Source of the DNA: JAJEFO01 sp009843725
Lineage (GTDB): Bacteria > Pseudomonadota > Alphaproteobacteria > Rhodobacterales > Rhodobacteraceae
Direction of reading: 5' to 3'
DNA length: 64,000 nucleotides
Assembly: GCA_965243215.1 (NCBI GenBank)
Contig: CBDEUJ010000004.1
Span: forward strand, 310,001 to 374,000
In this document: positions 26,777 through 34,760 of the stretch, piece after piece
Layout: each line of letters opens with the position of its first letter
Position numbering within the stretch: the first letter of the stretch is position 1
The notes under the pieces: model-generated
Told to the model about the DNA's origin: nothing
Databases searched by the model: none
Seen by the model: only the letters and a program-made list of their open reading frames with translations
Program-made: the position numbers and the translations under genes

Positions 26777-29700
26777 TTTGCCTCTCTCCATCCGGGTCAA
26801 GAAACACAGGGCTCACGATCCTTGCCCTGACCGGCTCTCCGTCGATGACAGGAAACTCAAGGATCTCGCCCATCCGGTCCGGCCCCCGTTCGACAAGGCC
26901 CATGGCAATGCCTCGATCAAGCGTTGGCGAATAGTATGTCGAGGTAACGCGACCCTGGGTCCTTCGCTGGCCATTCGCGTTCACGCCCTTGTCTGCGGCG
27001 TACGCCCCGTCGGGAAGCACTGAACCATCAAGCGTTTCAAGCCCAACCAGCCTCCAGCGCAGCGGGTCGGCCATGTGCTCGCGTTCCTGTGCCCGCTTTC
27101 CGAGAAAGTCGTCCTTCCCTTTGGAAATCGCCCAGTGAAGCCCGAGATCCTGCGGAATCACCGTGCCGTCAGTCTCGTCCCCGATCATGATGAAGCCCTT
27201 CTCGGCGCGCATGACATGCAATGCTTCCGTCCCGTAAGGCGTGATGCCGAACGGCTTTCCGGCTTCCAGGAGCCGGTCCCAGAGCGCCCGGCCCTGTCCC
27301 GCAGGCGCGGCAATCTCGAAGGACAGCTCGCCCGAGAACGAAATGCGGAAGACACGCACGGGAATGTTGCCAAGCGCACCGTCCGTCCAGGCCATGAACG
27401 GAAGCGCCTCCCTGCCGAGGTCCATTGATGGCCCAAGTTCGTTCAGCACGTCCCGCGCCTTCGGGCCTGCCACCCCGACCTGGGCAAACTGTTCGGTGAC
27501 GTTGGCAACGTATGCCTTCCAGTTCCACCATTCCGTCTGGAGCCACTCTTCCATGGATGCATGGATGCGGTCCGCTCCACCCGAAGTCGTGTGGCACAGC
27601 CAGGTGTCGTCATCGAGTCTCGCCACAACGCCGTCGTCGACCAGGAACCCGTTCTCCGAGCACATGAGGCCGTAGCGGCATTTGCCGGGCTTCAGCGTGG
27701 ACATCATGTTGGTGTAGAGCATGTCCAGGAACCGGCCTGCGTCCGGGCCCTTCACGACAAGCTTGCCCAACGTGGAGGCATCGAGAAGCCCGACCCCTGA
27801 CCGCGTTGCCTGCACTTCCCGCTTCACCGCTTCGTGCACGCTTTCGCCTTGCATCGGATAGGCGTAGGGACGCCGCCAGTGCCCGACCGGTTCCCAGTGA
27901 GCGCCGTTTGCATCATGCCACTCGTGAATCGGCGTCTTGCGCACCGACTGAAAGAGCTCGCCCCGAGCCTCGCCCGCGACCGCGCCCATGGTCACGGGCA
28001 CGTAAGGTGGACGGAAGGTCGTCGTGCCCACCTCCTCGATCGGCGCCCCCAGTTCCCGGGACAGAATCGCCAGACCGTTGATGTTGCTCAGCTTGCCCTG
28101 GTCCGTCGCCATGCCAAGCGTCGTGTACCTTTTGGCATGTTCGACGCTTTCGTAGCCCTCGCGCGCCGCCAGTTCGATGTCGGATACCTTGACGTCGTTC
28201 TGGAAATCCAGCCACGACTTCGCCCGCCTGGAATATAGCGCGCGGGCGGGCACGAGCCAGACGGGTTCCATGGGATGGTGCACCTCGTCCTCGCCTTCGG
28301 GAGCACGATCGGGCTTCCCGCTGCGGCCCATGCCAAGCGCTTGCCCAGCTGACACCCCTGCCGCGTGGGCGCTCTCAAGTGCCGCACCCGCGTGCATTGC
28401 CCCGTTCGCGGTGCCGGCAACCTGCATCATGGTCACGCCGTTGGCCCCGGCCGGAGGGCGTGCCCGATCCGGCACGAAGTGGGCTTGCTCGTCATTCCAT
28501 GAAAGCTTGCCTCCTGCATGGCACCACAGGTGAACGGCCGGTGACCAGCCGCCCGACATCGCGACGCAGTCCGCCTGGATCTCGTCGATCACCTCTCCGT
28601 CGCCATCCTGACTGCATACCTGAACCCTTTCGACACGGTCCCGACCGACAATGCCGGCAATGCCGCAGCCGAATCTCACGGTCAGGCCCGCGTCACGTGC
28701 GGCCTTTGCAAGAGGACCGGTCGCCTCCTGCCGGGTATCCAGAATTGCAGGAACACCAAGACCCGCCTCCCGCAACGCCAGTCCGGTCCGATATGCATCG
28801 TCGTTGTTGGTCAGGATCACCGTCCTCTCGCCGGGAGTCACGCCGTAGTTGACAACATAGTCGCGCACTGCGCTTGCCAGCATGCAGCCTGGACGGTCGT
28901 TTCCGGAAAAGCTCAAGGGACGTTCAATGGCCCCTGTCGCCGCCACGACCTGGCCGGCCCTGACCTTCCAGAGACGGTGACGCGGCACCGAATGATCAGG
29001 CGCGTGATCGTTCAGGCGCTCATGAAGCAGGACGTATCCATGGTCATGGACTCCGACTCCGGTCGTCCGTGACCGCATGCGCACGTTCGGCATGGATTGC
29101 AGCGACTTCAGAGTGGTCCCGGCCCACTCCTCGGCGCTCAGCCCGTCAATCCTGACACCATCGACCGGGGCCCGGCCGCCCCAAGTGGAGGCCTGCTCCA
29201 CCAGAAGCACGTCCACACCTGTCTTCGCAGCCGCGGACGCCGCGGCAATCCCAGATATTCCTCCCCCAATAACAAGTATGTCAGTGGTTATGTTAAAGTG
29301 CTCGTAATGATCGGCGTCTCGCCGCTTCGGCGGCTTTCCGAGACCGGCGGAAAGCCGGATCGCCGGCTCGTACACGTGCTTCCAGAAGGCGCGCGGCCAA
29401 AGGAATGTCTTGTAGTAGAAGCCTGACGGCAGAAACCTCGACAGCACGGAGTTGATCGCACCGACATCATGTTCCAGACTTGGCCAGTGATTCTGGCTCC
29501 GGGCCTCGAGCCCCTCGAACAACTCCGTGGTCGTGGCCCGGACATTCGGCTCGAAGGAGCCGTCGCGACCAAGGCCCACCAGCGCGTTGGGTTCTTCCGG
29601 TCCGCTCGTGACGACCCCCCTGGGACGGTGGTACTTGAACGATCGCCCCATGAGCACCTGCCCCCTGCCCAAAAGCGCGGATGCCAGCGTATCGCCGGAA

Positions 29701-29789
29701 TATCCCCGCATTTCCTTGCCGTTGAAGGAAAACCCAAGCGGTCTCGACCGGTCGATCAGGCGACCGCCCTTTGGGAGGCGACGGCTCAT
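26769..29789 (-). CDS. soxA: Sarcosine oxidase subunit alpha
   Basis: The 1006 aa alpha subunit carries NAD+ and the tetrahydrofolate-binding site. The N-terminal approximately 100 residues are 2Fe-2S-ferredoxin-like without the cluster cysteines (FNGKEMRGYSGDTLASALL, GRSFKYHRPRG). The dinucleotide-binding domain follows, with ITTDILVIGGGISGIAAASA near residue 170 and QVVAATGAIERPL. The C-terminal third is an aminomethyltransferase (GCV_T) domain with VGLLDASTLGKLVVKGPD, FSGELSFEIAAP, and YGTEALHVMRAEKGF. Size and layout match the family. It overlaps soxD by 4 bp (ATGA) upstream and soxG by 8 bp downstream. The pathway links glycine betaine/creatine breakdown to one-carbon metabolism. Confidence 0.96.
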   Translation of the reverse strand: MSRRLPKGGRLIDRSRPLGFSFNGKEMRGYSGDTLASALLGRGQVLMGRSFKYHRPRGVVTSGPEEPNALVGLGRDGSFEPNVRATTTELFEGLEARSQNHWPSLEHDVGAINSVLSRFLPSGFYYKTFLWPRAFWKHVYEPAIRLSAGLGKPPKRRDADHYEHFNITTDILVIGGGISGIAAASAAAKTGVDVLLVEQASTWGGRAPVDGVRIDGLSAEEWAGTTLKSLQSMPNVRMRSRTTGVGVHDHGYVLLHERLNDHAPDHSVPRHRLWKVRAGQVVAATGAIERPLSFSGNDRPGCMLASAVRDYVVNYGVTPGERTVILTNNDDAYRTGLALREAGLGVPAILDTRQEATGPLAKAARDAGLTVRFGCGIAGIVGRDRVERVQVCSQDGDGEVIDEIQADCVAMSGGWSPAVHLWCHAGGKLSWNDEQAHFVPDRARPPAGANGVTMMQVAGTANGAMHAGAALESAHAAGVSAGQALGMGRSGKPDRAPEGEDEVHHPMEPVWLVPARALYSRRAKSWLDFQNDVKVSDIELAAREGYESVEHAKRYTTLGMATDQGKLSNINGLAILSRELGAPIEEVGTTTFRPPYVPVTMGAVAGEARGELFQSVRKTPIHEWHDANGAHWEPVGHWRRPYAYPMQGESVHEAVKREVQATRSGVGLLDASTLGKLVVKGPDAGRFLDMLYTNMMSTLKPGKCRYGLMCSENGFLVDDGVVARLDDDTWLCHTTSGGADRIHASMEEWLQTEWWNWKAYVANVTEQFAQVGVAGPKARDVLNELGPSMDLGREALPFMAWTDGALGNIPVRVFRISFSGELSFEIAAPAGQGRALWDRLLEAGKPFGITPYGTEALHVMRAEKGFIMIGDETDGTVIPQDLGLHWAISKGKDDFLGKRAQEREHMADPLRWRLVGLETLDGSVLPDGAYAADKGVNANGQRRTQGRVTSTYYSPTLDRGIAMGLVERGPDRMGEILEFPVIDGEPVRARIVSPVFLDPDGERQNA

Positions 29790-30115
29790 GATTCATCCTT
29801 CCAGCGCCACCCGGGCACTTTGGTCGAGATCACATCCTTGATCTCTTGCGGAGGCTCGTGGACCTGCGCCGGATAGGTTCCGTAGACCTCAAGCGTCACC
29901 GTATTCCGCGCAGCGTGGAACCACTTGCCGCAACCGTAGGCGTGACGCCAGCGCTCGAAATGAACACCCTTGGGATTCACGCGCATGAAGAGATAGTCCT
30001 CGAGTTCGTCGTCGGAAGAGCCAGGCCCGAAACGCTTCAGATGCGCCTCGCCGCCAGGTGCGAGTTCGGTTTCGTCGCAGCGGATTCCGCAATAGGGACA
30101 GGCCAGGATCAGCAT
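29786..30115 (-). CDS. soxD: Sarcosine oxidase subunit delta
   Basis: The 109 aa delta subunit binds a structural zinc. The sequence starts MLILACPYCGIRCDE, giving the two zinc cysteines Cys6 and Cys9, and RWRHAYGCGKWFHAARNT supplies the His and third Cys. These match SoxD ligands. ATG 30115 was chosen over an upstream in-frame start at 30175 because the family begins directly at this motif. It is coupled to soxA by a 4-bp overlap and lies 131 bp after soxB. Confidence 0.95.
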   Translation of the reverse strand: MLILACPYCGIRCDETELAPGGEAHLKRFGPGSSDDELEDYLFMRVNPKGVHFERWRHAYGCGKWFHAARNTVTLEVYGTYPAQVHEPPQEIKDVISTKVPGWRWKDES

Positions 30116-30246
30116 GTCACGCCCCCGCGCCTTGCCGGCCGGCGCAAATGCTGCCAGGAACGGCCCATGCGACACTTCGTGAAGGGCGGCGCTGAAACGC
30201 CCTCGCTTCGCTGGTTCCTCCTGCCTCTTTCACCGCACCGCCTCCG

Positions 30247-31491
30247 TCAATGCGCCACGCCGGCCGCAACGCTTTCGTCTATGAAGCGGCCCTCGCGAAA
30301 GCGATCGATGCCGAACTCCGCGCAAAGCGGGCTCTCGCCCTTTGCCATGAGCTCCGCAAAGCCCCACCCGGAGCCCGGGATCGCCTTGAATCCACCAGTC
30401 CCCCAACCACAGTTGATGAAGAGATTTCCGACGGGTGTCCGGGACAGGATGGGCGAACGATCGCCCGTCATGTCGACGATTCCGCCCCAATGGCGAAGCA
30501 TCTTCAGGCGCGAGATCATCGGAAAGGTCTCCACAAGGGCCCGCACGGTCTCCTCGATGTGCGAGAATGATCCGCGCTGCGTGTAGTTGACGAACCCGTC
30601 CGCGCCCCCGCCGATCACCATTTCGCCCTTGTCGGACTGGCTCATGTAACCGTGGACGGTGTTTGCCATGACCACGACGTCCATGCATGGCTTGACCGGT
30701 TCGCTGACCAGCGCCTGAAGTGCCACGCTCTCGACGGGCAGCCTGAATCCCGCCATTTCCGCCAGATGGCCGGAATGGCCGGCGACCACGATTCCGAGCT
30801 TGCAGCAATCGATGTCGCCGCGCGTCGTCACGACCCCCTCAACCTCGCCACCGCCCGTGCGTATGCCCGTGACCTCGCATTTCTGGATGATGTCCATGCC
30901 CATTTCCGAGCATCTGCGGGCATATCCCCAGGCCACCGCGTCATGGCGCGCGGTCCCGCCCCTTGGCTGCCAAAGCGCACCGAGCACCGGATAGCGCGGG
31001 CCCCGGACCTCGATGATCGGGCATAGCTCCTTTACGCGCCCGGGCTCGATGAATTCCGTTTCCACCCCCTGAAGCGCATTGGCATGCGCCGTCCGCCTGT
31101 AGCCGCGCACCTCGTGCTCGGTCTGTGCCAGCATAATGACGCCGCGCGGACTGAACATGACATTGTAGTTCAGGTCCTGGCTCAGCGTCTCGTAGAGCGC
31201 GCGCGCCTTTTCGTAGATCGCGGCCGAAGCGTCCTGAAGATAGTTCGAGCGGATTATCGTCGTGTTCCGGCCCGTGTTGCCCCCTCCAAGCCAGCCCCTT
31301 TCCAGGATGGCGACATTCGTGATGCCGTGATTCCTGCCGAGATGGTATGCTGTCGCCAGTCCGTGCCCGCCTGCCCCGACAATGACCACGTCATAGCGCC
31401 GCCTCGGTTCGGGGCTCTTCCAGGCACGCTGCCAGCCCCGGTGATCCCGGAACGCTTCCCGTGCCACGGCTAAGGCCGAATAGTGACCCAT
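30247..31491 (-). CDS. soxB: Sarcosine oxidase subunit beta
   Basis: The 414 aa beta subunit holds the non-covalent FAD and the covalent FMN and contains the sarcosine-oxidising site. It shows YDVVIVGAGGHGLATAYHLG near the N-terminus, GGGNTGRNTTIIRSNYL, the GGTARHDAVAWGYAR segment including the conserved FMN-linking His region, and a C-terminal NCGWGTGGFKAIPGSGW FAD-binding stretch. The chosen ATG 31491 gives the family's usual N-terminus (MGHYSALAVAREAFRDHRGW); an in-frame ATG at 31518 would add nine residues. It is the first gene of the minus-strand soxBDAG operon, with about 200 bp of non-coding DNA upstream as promoter region. Confidence 0.96.
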   Translation of the reverse strand: MGHYSALAVAREAFRDHRGWQRAWKSPEPRRRYDVVIVGAGGHGLATAYHLGRNHGITNVAILERGWLGGGNTGRNTTIIRSNYLQDASAAIYEKARALYETLSQDLNYNVMFSPRGVIMLAQTEHEVRGYRRTAHANALQGVETEFIEPGRVKELCPIIEVRGPRYPVLGALWQPRGGTARHDAVAWGYARRCSEMGMDIIQKCEVTGIRTGGGEVEGVVTTRGDIDCCKLGIVVAGHSGHLAEMAGFRLPVESVALQALVSEPVKPCMDVVVMANTVHGYMSQSDKGEMVIGGGADGFVNYTQRGSFSHIEETVRALVETFPMISRLKMLRHWGGIVDMTGDRSPILSRTPVGNLFINCGWGTGGFKAIPGSGWGFAELMAKGESPLCAEFGIDRFREGRFIDESVAAGVAH

Positions 31492-31699
31492 GTCCTGCAA
31501 CTCGCATCTCGGCGGCATCGACTCGCCGTCTCTGTCCCAGAATCCCCGATGAGACGTCTGACGGCAAGCGGCAGGAGAGAGTTATTTCGCGACACCGGAC
31601 AGCGCGGCGGGCAGTCCCGCCAGACAGAAGGCGCGACTTCGAAACTGGACTTCACACGTTTCGAGACCCAAAATGGTCAGGGGAGGTTATCTCTCCCGC

Positions 31700-32125
31700 C
31701 TAGCTCCGCTCCGACAGACTGAGCTTCCCGGTGACACGGACACGCTGCACGCCCCGGATGATCGCATCGACGAAAGCCGGGCCGAAAGATCCCCGTGGCG
31801 AGCGGTCTTCCAGCGTGTAGGACGCTTCCAGAATGTCGACGTTCAACTCGTCGAGGACGACCCAGAGCGAAACGCCAGCGTCAAGATTGGCGCGACGGGC
31901 TTCGGTCTCGGGTATCTCCAGGGCCGACCGCCCGCTGCCAGGAGCCTTGCTTGTGATCGGGGCGAGAAACAGGACGTGTTGGCCCTCGTTGTTGGCGACA
32001 ACGACGACGACGCAGCTTGGTCGCTTCTTCCGGCCTTCGGTTTCACCTTGCTCCGCCTGCCACTTCCAGAGGAAGTGATAGTCGAAGATCTGCCCTGCGA
32101 CCGGAAGGTCAGCGCCCTCGGACAT
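31700..32125 (-). CDS. MazF/PemK-like toxin candidate
   Basis: The 141 aa product shows a MazF-like beta-barrel pattern: GQIFDYHFLW at the N-terminus, GRKKRPSCVVVVV where MazF has the RP(A/C)VV strand, HVLFLAPITSK, and SLWVVLDELNVD near the S/T-x-V strand. MazF and PemK proteins are ribosome-independent endoribonucleases. The match is by pattern only; I cannot confirm the catalytic Arg/Thr pair. It overlaps the upstream antitoxin gene by 17 bp on the same strand, the arrangement of type II toxin-antitoxin modules. Confidence 0.55.
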   Translation of the reverse strand: MSEGADLPVAGQIFDYHFLWKWQAEQGETEGRKKRPSCVVVVVANNEGQHVLFLAPITSKAPGSGRSALEIPETEARRANLDAGVSLWVVLDELNVDILEASYTLEDRSPRGSFGPAFVDAIIRGVQRVRVTGKLSLSERS

Positions 32126-32351
32126 GGTCCTCGATGCCTTTGTCCAGCAGCCTGCCTAGATCCTCCGGCATGTCGGTGACATCCACCGCAACCTGCGAAG
32201 ACCGTCCCGATGTGAGCTCCTCGAACCGTGGCATCGACATGACCACGAACCGTGGCTTTCTGTGCTTCGTGATCACTACCGGCGCGATGGCCGCAGCCTC
32301 AAGGAGATTGCCCGTATTGCGTGTCAGATCGCCTGCGGGAAACCGTTTCAT
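32109..32351 (-). CDS. Phd/YefM-like antitoxin
   Basis: The 80 aa product begins MKRFPAGDLTRNTGNLLEAA and continues with APVVITKHRKPRFVVMSMPRFEEL, the typical Phd/YefM DNA-binding N-terminal fold (short helix, then V-x-I-T-K/R-x-G/H-K-P-x-x-V-x-x). The acidic C-terminal half would wrap the toxin. ATG 32351 has GGAG six bases upstream; in-frame ATGs further up (32363, 32465) lack this. It overlaps the downstream toxin-like gene by 17 bp. Phd-type antitoxins usually autoregulate their operon, so an operator is expected just upstream but I could not define it. Confidence 0.8.
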   Translation of the reverse strand: MKRFPAGDLTRNTGNLLEAAAIAPVVITKHRKPRFVVMSMPRFEELTSGRSSQVAVDVTDMPEDLGRLLDKGIEDHVRGR

Positions 32352-32718
32352 GGAAAACTCCATGCGCTGATTCCAGTTAGTCAAGAATATACAGAAACCA
32401 GTGATTTTCTGCAAGTTCAGTTGCGAAGGGCACCACCCGCTCCGCCTTCTCCGCGGTACGGCCAAGCCATGGCTTGATGCCGCCTGTTGAAAGCGGGATT
32501 GGCGGGCAATGGCCCGAAGTGCCGAAATGACATGCCGCTTTTCTTCAACCCCTGAATCTGGCAGCCTTCGTTCAGGTGCGATAGCCGCAAGGCATGGCGA
32601 ATCCCCTCGTATGGTTCAGGGCTTCTCGTCACAAGGAGCCGCGACGCAACATCTGGCGCATCAAGACAAGACAGCCGCCAGACCAGGTGGTGCCCGGCGA
32701 AATGGCATGGAGGAGTCC
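32352..32718. other. Divergent intergenic region
   Basis: About 370 bp between the divergent antitoxin and ccmI genes. The ccmI frame is open from 32509, but the stretch before 32719 lacks a ribosome site and reads as non-coding. It should contain both promoters. Confidence 0.55.
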
Positions 32719-33930
32719 ATGATCTTCTGGTTGCTTGCATGCCTCATCATTGCCGGGGCCGTTGCCACTATGGTCCATGCATTGATGCGCGTGCGCACCG
32801 GAGAAGTGGGCAGTGCGGTCTCGGATGTTCAGGTCTATCGAGACCAGTTGAACGAAGTCGCGCGAGACGAGGCCCGCGGCGTGCTTGCAGAAACGGAAGC
32901 GGAAGCGGCTCGCCTCGAGATTTCCCGAAGGCTGCTGGATGCAGACAGGCGCGCGCAGGCACGTGACGAACATGCTCCGGGAAACCGGGGGCTCGCCGCA
33001 GGAATCATCATTGCGACGCTGTTTGCTGGCGGGGTCGGCATCTACCTGACGCAGGGCGCGCCCGGAAAACCGGATCTTCCAATGAAATCAAGGCTGGCAG
33101 CCTTGGAAGCGGCCGCCCAGAATCGCCCGAGCCAGATGGAAGCCGAGACGGTTGCGGCACCGGGCCTTCCCGGTCCCGAGGCGGTGGCCGAAGACTTTCT
33201 GGAGCTGATGGATCGGCTCCGAGCGGCCGTCAAGGAACGCCCGTCCGACATCCAGGGCCTCACGCTCCTTGCGAGAAACGAGGCCCGGCTGGGCAATTTC
33301 GCCGCCGCGCGCCAGACTCTGGAGCAGCTCCTGGCCGCGAAGGAAGACAGGGTCACGACCGGCGATCTCGCTGCCATGATCGAGATGATGGTCTTTTCGG
33401 CGGGAGGCTACGTTTCCCCGGAAGCGGAGGCATATGTCCTGCGCCTCCTTGCCCACGATCCCGGGAACCGCGCGGGACGCTACTTTCTGGGGTTGCTGCA
33501 AGTGCAGGTTGGCAGGCCGGACCTGGCGTTTCCAATCTGGCGTGACCTGCTTGAGACGAGCGTGGCTGACGAACCCTGGGTGCCTGTGCTGCGCGCCGGA
33601 ATCGCCGATGTCGCTGCAGGTGCCGGCATGAAATATGAACCGCCCGTCGCCCGAGGTCCGACTGCAGCCGAAATCGAAGCGGCAGACGACATGGAGGCTG
33701 AAGACCGAGAAGTCATGATCCGCGGAATGGTCGAGGGTCTTGCGGCACGCCTTGCGCAGGACGGCGGCGGGCCGGAAGAATGGGCGCAACTTGTTCACTC
33801 GCTGATGGTGCTGGGAGAAGAGCAGCGGGCGAGAATCGTCCATGCCGAGGCCAAGGAGGTCTTTGGCGACGACGAGGCGGCAATGGCTGTCATCCGCGAT
33901 GCGGGTGCGAGATTCGGGCTTTCCGAATGA
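32719..33930 (+). CDS. ccmI: Cytochrome c biogenesis protein CcmI (CycH)
   Basis: The 403 aa product is the apocytochrome c chaperone of System I maturation. It opens with TM1 (MIFWLLACLIIAGAVATMVHAL), has a charged loop with VYRDQLNEVARDEARGVLAETEAEAARLEISRRLL, the conserved CcmI N-terminal region, then TM2 (GLAAGIIIATLFAGGVGIYL). A periplasmic TPR domain with repeated helices such as RPSDIQGLTLLARNEARLGNFAAARQTLEQLL follows. The start is ATG 32719 with a strong GGAGGAG site; the frame is open further upstream to 32509 but lacks such a site. It overlaps ruvX by 4 bp. Confidence 0.9.
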   Translation: MIFWLLACLIIAGAVATMVHALMRVRTGEVGSAVSDVQVYRDQLNEVARDEARGVLAETEAEAARLEISRRLLDADRRAQARDEHAPGNRGLAAGIIIATLFAGGVGIYLTQGAPGKPDLPMKSRLAALEAAAQNRPSQMEAETVAAPGLPGPEAVAEDFLELMDRLRAAVKERPSDIQGLTLLARNEARLGNFAAARQTLEQLLAAKEDRVTTGDLAAMIEMMVFSAGGYVSPEAEAYVLRLLAHDPGNRAGRYFLGLLQVQVGRPDLAFPIWRDLLETSVADEPWVPVLRAGIADVAAGAGMKYEPPVARGPTAAEIEAADDMEAEDREVMIRGMVEGLAARLAQDGGGPEEWAQLVHSLMVLGEEQRARIVHAEAKEVFGDDEAAMAVIRDAGARFGLSE

Positions 33931-34400
33931 TCTGTGACGACATCGAGTCCCTCGCGGCAATGCTGCCCGCCTCCGGCGCCTTGGCCGGAATTGATCTCGG
34001 AACCGCAACGATCGGTGTTGCGGCAAGTGATGCGCGGCGGTGCGTGGCGAGCCCCGTCGAGACAATCCGCAGAACGAAGCCTGGAAAGGACATCTCGGCC
34101 CTCATGACGATCTGCGCACCTCGGGATGTCGTCGGGATGGTACTGGGACTGCCGCTCAACATGGATGGCTCGGAAGGCCCTCGCTGCCAAGCGACGCGCG
34201 CATTCGCGAGAGTCGTTGCAAGGTCGACCGAACTTCCCGTTGCCTTCTGGGATGAGCGGCTCTCGACAGTGGCGGCAGAACGTGTCCTTCTGGAGGCCGA
34301 CATGTCGCGCAGGCGTCGCGGCCAAGTCATTGATCACGTTGCCGCCTCCTACATTCTGCAGGGAGCGCTGGACCGGATCTGCCATTTGGGGGCGACATGA
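33927..34400 (+). CDS. ruvX: Pre-16S rRNA nuclease RuvX (YqgF)
   Basis: The 157 aa product has an RNase H-like YqgF fold. The first metal Asp lies in AGIDLGTATIGVAASD, VVGMVLGLPLNMDGSEGP is the conserved second strand-loop, FWDERLSTVAAERVL supplies an acidic residue, and IDHVAASYILQGALD has the C-terminal Asp. E. coli YqgF acts in 5' maturation of pre-16S rRNA and was earlier thought to be a Holliday junction resolvase. Its ATG overlaps the ccmI stop, and its stop overlaps the DUF1289 start, so the three genes are probably cotranslated. Confidence 0.92.
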   Translation: MICDDIESLAAMLPASGALAGIDLGTATIGVAASDARRCVASPVETIRRTKPGKDISALMTICAPRDVVGMVLGLPLNMDGSEGPRCQATRAFARVVARSTELPVAFWDERLSTVAAERVLLEADMSRRRRGQVIDHVAASYILQGALDRICHLGAT

Positions 34401-34627
34401 GCGACGACCTCTGGAAACGCGACGATATCGAGAGCCCCTGCGTCCGTGTATGCCTCATACATCCTGATGCCGGGATCTGCCTCGGCTGTCACCGCACGGG
34501 CGAGGAAATCACGCTTTGGGGTCAGATGACTCCCGCGGAACGCGACCGGATCATGGCCGAACTGCCAGGGCGGAAGTCGCGATTGCCTGGACGGCGCGGC
34601 GGCCGAAAGGCGCGGCTGCGCAGATAG
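34397..34627 (+). CDS. DUF1289 small Cys-rich protein
   Basis: This 76 aa protein has the DUF1289 pattern SPCVRVCLIHPDAGICLGCHRT: four cysteines in C-x3-C-x8-C-x2-C spacing, then EEITLWGQMTPAERDRIM and a basic C-terminal tail. The Cys set may bind an Fe-S cluster or zinc. The function is unknown. It overlaps ruvX by 4 bp. Confidence 0.88.
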   Translation: MSDDLWKRDDIESPCVRVCLIHPDAGICLGCHRTGEEITLWGQMTPAERDRIMAELPGRKSRLPGRRGGRKARLRR

Positions 34628-34760
34628 ATGCCAGGTGAAAGGCCCGCCTTGGCTCGCCGAACGCCCCGTTCAGGACTTGCTTGAAGTTCACTGACGAGTT
34701 CTTGCCGAAACGGTCGCCAAGACGATTGACCCGTCAGTCCTACCATTGCGTACGCGAGCG

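Noticed and set aside
30230..30808. 192-codon minus-strand frame within soxB
   Set aside because: Overlaps the conserved soxB frame; Arg/Gly-rich shadow.
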